Source: Voacanga thouarsii
Taxonomy: Eukaryota; Streptophyta; Magnoliopsida; Gentianales; Apocynaceae
Length of the DNA stretch: 64,000 nucleotides
NCBI GenBank assembly: GCA_026120185.1
Contig: JANUWF010002208.1
Span: 2,604,001-2,668,000 of the forward strand
Direction of reading: 5' to 3'
The position numbers and the translations under genes are program-made. Position 1 is the stretch's first letter. The number at the start of each line of letters is the position of its first letter. The notes beneath the pieces were generated by a model. It was not told the DNA's origin. It worked only from the letters and a program-made list of their open reading frames with translations, and made no database searches. Shown here piece after piece: positions 59,795-64,000 of this stretch.

Positions 59795-59945
59795 CTATCC
59801 ACATATCTCAGTGTATTGAGCGTGTGCTCACATGCCCTAGCATTAGGAGAAATGCAAGAGATCATGACAGTCTTTGAATTGCCAACTAAGAGATCATTTT
59901 TAGGTTCAAGAGCTATATCTCTATTGTCCTTCAATCTTTTTGGCA
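59795..59945 (-). pseudogene. Kinesin-13 motor-domain exon fragment captured in CACTA
   Basis: On the minus strand the segment reads 'VGNSKTVMISCISPNARAC' and 'EHTLNTLRYVDR' and ends in a good splice donor (ATAG|GTATAA) at 59795/59794. This is the last conserved part of the kinesin motor domain, and the exact wording is closest to plant kinesin-13 (MCAK-like) proteins, where it reads ...LRYADR. About 30 residues are clear. The sequence before it ('KDNRDIALEPKNDLL') is a decayed form of the preceding motor segment. It lies 135 bp from the RKD fragment on the opposite strand. No other kinesin exon is recognised nearby. Confidence 0.75.
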
Positions 59946-61050
59946 TTAGACCTAGCAACAAGAAGATTTACAGGAGATTTGAGAAGATTCTAACAAATAA
60001 ACACTAATGCATTTTACCTACATTGATGGTTTATCCTAAAAGTCCTCAACAAGAAAACAAGAACCAACTTCAAAATATTTCATCAAATAGTAAAGGTAAT
60101 TTGATTAAGTAGATGAAAATGACCTCATAATTTAAATAGCCACTCTCACAAAGTGATGATTCTGCTTTTTCTATGTTACTTGTGTCGATCTTTGCGTTAG
60201 TTTCAGCAGCTCAAGAAGAATAACCACTTGCAGAGTAGTCCCTAGTTGCAAGAGACTTTGAGGATGGAATTATGTCATCAACTCATAACTCCTCCCCAGA
60301 ACACATGCATTTCATCACATATTTTTGCAATTCAAGTAATGCATTTTACCAAAATTATGTACATCTAACCTAAAGAGTTTGAAAAACTCGAAACAAGTCT
60401 AAAAGACTAAAATTTAGAGTTGAAGACTTCCATTATACCTCAAGAAAATGTATGAATTCTGTACAATTATATAAATTTGACTTAGAAATATGACTCCGGC
60501 TCAATTGCAAACCTCAAAAAGCACTCCAGAAAGTCAACAGTCAAAATAAAAAGAACAAAATTTACACCATCGGCACAAAAAAGTTCACCTTTTTGGTAGG
60601 CAAAAAGAATTGATTGAGCCCACAATAAAACAAATCCATTACTACCCATTTCGTTCTAGCAAAAAAGGTGCTTGATTTTGTGGACTAACAACCAAGAATC
60701 CAAAGCTCCATTAGAAATTTCTCCTTTTCTTTAAAATTTCATTTTCTTCCTTCCTTGAAGTTATTTCCTTTATCTTCTTCTTGAACTTCTTTTTTTTTTT
60801 TTTAAATGCAATGAAATTCTAAAGTCAAAAAGGTTGCTGGGAACTCTATTAATTATGATATCCAATGACACTATTATTGAAATCCACCCACTTTTTTGGT
60901 TTAAAAAAATGTTGTAAGACTATATGTATCTTTCGTGTGTTGAATGGTAGCAAAGATGGAAACTTTGTTTTCTATATATTGATAAGGTGGCCACAACAAG
61001 GAAACAATGAATTAGAGAAGAACTTACATTTATTTGTCACTTGTCCATGT
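59946..61050. other. CACTA interior without recognised gene
   Basis: AT-rich. A minus-strand stretch at about 60300-60190 has exon-like wording ('DDIIPSSKSLATRDYSASG') but no family assignment; it could be a further piece of the kinesin gene. Confidence 0.4.
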
Positions 61051-61381
61051 CTAATTCTCTAATTGCGGTGGATTAGCAATTAAAAACATTTCCATTGCTA
61101 AAATTGTTGAGTTATTTCGATTTGCTATGTTTCGCATATGCCTAAGGTTTTTTTTTTGTTTTGTATTATTTATTTTTGAAAATCATTGTGTTAAGTTATG
61201 TTGGTTTGTTAAGTTTCGTGAGTGCCTAAGAATGTAAAATTATTGACAATCATAGGGTGATGCACTTAGCCAATGGACCAACTTTGATTATGTTATTTAT
61301 AAGTTTTACTATATTTATTATGTTATAATATTTAAATTTAACATAAATGGTAACGAAATGTTAATGATATTTTAATGAGAA

Positions 61382-61426
<45 letters not shown>

Positions 61427-61940
61427 AGTCAGTAGAAAGTAGGAACAAAAAAAGGAAGGCAGGAATAAATACTTTATATGGAAATTATTGCCAAAAAAAA
61501 TTATTTTTGTTTTAATCCCGTAAATTTATTGTGTTTTTCTTTTAAACATAAAAAGGAAAAGGGTATTTTGATTCCTAATTAGGAGTCATAACCTTTTAAA
61601 AAAAAAAAGCTAAAAAGAAAAAAGTTATTTTGCTCTAGGGACAGATTAGCTACCGCAATTTTTTTTTAAAAAAAACAATGCACTTTTGGTTTCTAATTAA
61701 AGACTAATTACCAATTGGAACTTTTTTTGAAAAATAAAAGGAAAAATATATTTTGATCGTTCATCTATTCTAATTAGCATACCACATTTAAAAAATAAAA
61801 AGAAAAAATTTATTTTTGATTTCCATTCTGTCACTGATTAGCAATTAGCACTCTATCTCTCATAATCTCATTGTGAATTAGCAATAGATTAACTATTTTA
61901 GTCATATGTTATGTTGCTAATTTGTTGTTTCTTTGTAGTG
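61051..61940. repeat. Degenerate repeat block ending in a CACTA-like terminus
   Basis: The words 'gattagcaat', 'attagctaccgcaa', 'ctaattagcatacc' and 'gttgctaattt' recur about every 60-100 bp between A/T tracts. The block ends TTTCTTTGTAGTG at 61940, the reverse complement of CACTACAAAGAAA, a standard plant CACTA terminus. No matching left end is seen. An (TA)n tract lies at about 61387-61424. It may be the right end of a second, older CACTA family nested in or preceding the main one. Confidence 0.45.
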
Positions 61941-62172
61941 TGGGAAACAAAATCGTTAAGATATTTCTTCCAATTCAAGTAGCACCTAAATTATCTGAAA
62001 TTTCAAGTTTTATACTTAGTGCCTAGGGAAACCATGCAAGATTACAAAGAAAGTTAGGGGTGTCCAACTCCACCACCATCTCCTAATAATTAACTGTCAT
62101 ATTAAATACGTCTAATGCGACGGCTAATAAGTTGCAATCTTTTTTTTAAATGATTTTTATTTGTTTTTTATC

Positions 62173-62193
62173 TACACACACACACACACACAC
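62173..62193. repeat. (CA)n microsatellite
   Basis: About ten CA units, followed over the next 300 bp by several short TA/AT tracts, for example at about 62437-62456. Confidence 0.93.
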
Positions 62194-62814
62194 ATAAATA
62201 CATATTACTAATATGACAAATAAAATTATATAAAGTTTAATTTTACAATAAAATTTATGGATAAAATGTCTATATATATAATTAAAAGATAGTATACTCT
62301 AGCTAGCTATGTAGATATATATATATGTACACACGCATATGTTTGTTTGTAATTAAAAAAATATTTATATTATATAAAATATTAATCTAATACTCACTAA
62401 CTAATAAGGATATATTATATTGTATATAAATAATATATATATATATATATATATATAATAGAATAACTAATAATTAAAATTAATTCAAGCTCTTTAATAC
62501 AAATATATGAAAACTTAAGATGCAAACAAAAATTTATTTGAAAAATTAATGATCTAACCATTACATATATTTATAAAGTTAAAATAAGTTTAGTGACCAA
62601 ATTTGAAGGTCATTCGTTTTATTTTATCATATTTGTGCAGTAATATAAATAAAATAAAAAGATATCTTAGTATTTACAAATATAAAGATATCAAATTAAC
62701 GATCTAGTAGTTAAATTTATTGTAATCATTTCCAATAGTATTGTGACTAAATTTGAAAATAATCAGATAAAATTTAAAATAATTTTGAGGGGTTTTGTTA
62801 TAATTAGACAAAAA

Positions 62815-63274
62815 CGACGATTATAATAACTGTCGTATTAGGCTACCTATTGTTACGATTACGTAAACCATCTTATTTGGCCTACTCTATTGTGACAGTT
62901 ACTATAAACTGTCGTACTTGGCCTACGCTATTACGACGGTTCCGATAAACCGTCGTATTTGACCTACTTTATTGTGACGGTTTCGATAAACCATCGCATT
63001 TGGCATACTCTATTGCGACGGCTACGATAAACCGTCATATTTGACCTACTCTATTTTGACTGTTACCTTTAAATCATTGTATTTGGCCTACTCTATTGTG
63101 ACGGTTTCGATAAACCGTCGTATTTGGTTACAAAATACGACGGTTATGGTTTAACCATCACATAAACCCTCACTAATACGATTGTTTCTAAACTGTTGTA
63201 TAAATTAACCTATTAAGATGGTTTTTTTATCGTCGGTTTTGTTTCTGTTGTATTTGCCCCGTTTTTTGGTAGTG
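62815..63274. repeat. Right subterminal hairpin array and terminus of the CACTA element
   Basis: Between 62841 and 63125 seven tandem units of 38-42 bp follow the pattern 'ggcctactctatt' + 'gtgacggtttcg' + 'ataaaccgtcgtattt'. Each unit is itself an inverted repeat (acggttt...aaaccgt) able to form a hairpin. Further single copies occur to 63250, then the terminal repeat. The left end has the same 'acgacgg/ccgtcgt' core but in a different, less regular arrangement. Confidence 0.9.
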
Positions 63275-63277
63275 ATT

Positions 63278-64000
63278 TGTCCCAATAGTGTACATCCTAG
63301 ATCAATGATGTTAATGTTTAACTGTGTTATCTATCTGATGTTTTGGCTTATCTATAGGGTTTGTTGTTGAAGTTTCATTTACTATAAATAGGTCATCCTA
63401 ACTTTATTAGTCAGAAGCTTAGTTGGGTTTACTACCCCTTTAATCTTTACACTATGTTTATTAGTGCGCAAGATTAATTATTCATGCCTATCTAGCTTTA
63501 ACCTTTTTTTCACTTTGATTAATCAATTGTAAAACTGTCCTATTGCACAAAAGTGACCAATTTGTGAATAGAGTAAGCCAACTAGGCCTTAGAAAGAGTG
63601 AGTTAAAGCAGAACAATATAATTAAACATAGAATTTGTTCAACACACTAATGCTACTAATATTGTAAATGACAGTTTGCTTATAATTATTAAGGATTTAC
63701 ATATAGTACATTATAATTTATAATAGAAATAAAAGTTGGATTTTACTTGAAATATTCACAGGCAACTTGTTTACTTAATTATTGTTAAAAAATTTTATTT
63801 GATGCTTCTATTGCAGTACCATTCATTTTTTTTTTCATGGCAAAAAAGAGAAGAACAGAAGCTCAGCAAGAGACTTGGTGAGAGGCATCATCGACAAGCA
63901 CTTAGTAGGCTGGACCATTGATAAGTAGTCAAGTAGCTTAATAGCTGTATACCTTACCGAGAAGGCCATCAGGACATACTTTTTATTTCTGTAAATAGAT
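63278..64000. other. AT-rich flank
   Basis: No gene established. A possible plus-strand acceptor 'tattgcag' at about 63816 is followed by a lysine/arginine-rich open stretch (about 63835-63910), but I recognise no family. Confidence 0.4.

Larger units (their letters stand above)
44778..63274. mobile_element. CACTA transposon carrying host gene fragments, with nested SIRE element
   Basis: The left end reads CACTACTAAAAAA; the reverse complement of the right end reads CACTACCAAAAAA. Both are flanked by att (44775-44777 and 63275-63277), the 3-bp TSD expected of CACTA (En/Spm) elements. Inside each end are arrays of 'acgacggtt...aaccgtcgtattt' inverted motifs, the complex subterminal repeats to which CACTA transposase binds. 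The element spans 18,497 bp; without the 12.6-kb SIRE insertion and its TSD it is about 5.9 kb. No TnpA/TnpD-like protein is visible, so it is non-autonomous. The interior carries an RKD-type gene fragment (+) and a kinesin-13 exon (-). The shared subterminal motif at both ends argues they belong to one element. Confidence 0.85.

Noticed and set aside
62841..63125. CRISPR-like array (regular 41-bp repeats with inverted cores)
   Set aside because: Units are contiguous without unique spacers, lie directly inside a CACTA terminus, and the sequence is plant nuclear DNA.

Overview
The window is repeat-dense nuclear DNA from a flowering plant, most likely a eudicot. The background is AT-rich and microsatellite-rich. 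It holds Ty1/copia elements of Tork-like and SIRE/Maximus-like type, a Ty3/gypsy Tat/Retand-type element, hAT-like and CACTA DNA transposons, and a broken plant-type RWP-RK (RKD) gene. There is no sign of bacterial or organellar organisation. I see no intact host gene. Family names are from recognition of motifs, not from a search.

Layout, left to right. (1) 1-6040: AT-rich intergenic DNA carrying a 666-bp hAT-type MITE (1703-2368) and a compact 2.2-kb copia-type retrotransposon with LTRs, tRNA-iMet PBS and only a gag ORF (2788-4992; TR-GAG type). (2) 6041-18303: an old 12.3-kb Tat/Retand-type gypsy element, with decayed gag, protease, RT, RNase H, a second (archaeal-type) RNase H and integrase in sense, and an antisense plant-mobile-domain ORF before the 3' LTR. 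Its RT carries a 630-bp tandem duplication, and its RNase H is split by a 748-bp solo LTR with a perfect TSD. (3) 18304-24148: non-coding DNA with a long (ATT)n tract and a possible exon of a DUF639-like membrane protein (minus strand). (4) 24149-39374: a SIRE-type copia element on the minus strand with an envelope-like extra ORF and a perfect 5-bp TSD. Its 3' LTR is split by a 4.35-kb solo-LTR-like insertion. (5) 39380-44777: AT-rich DNA with a (GA)n tract and about 4.5 copies of an imperfect 177-213-bp tandem repeat. (6) 44778-63274: an 18.5-kb CACTA transposon (3-bp TSD 'att', complex subterminal hairpin repeats). It contains a second SIRE-type element (45354-57956), which itself carries two LTRs of one further family. 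Its remaining body carries fragments of two host genes: an RKD-type RWP-RK transcription factor (+) and a kinesin-13 motor domain (-). (7) 63278-64000: AT-rich flank.

The nesting gives an order of events. The CACTA acquired the gene fragments before or independently of the SIRE insertion. The SIRE copies came next, and the solo LTRs landed in them later. By eye, LTR pairs differ by roughly 6% (TR-GAG), 9-11% (both SIRE copies) and about 16% (Retand-type), so the gag-only element is the youngest complete one. The most interesting item is the gene-fragment-carrying CACTA. The Retand element with antisense domain and in-frame RT duplication, and the gag-only copia element, come next.
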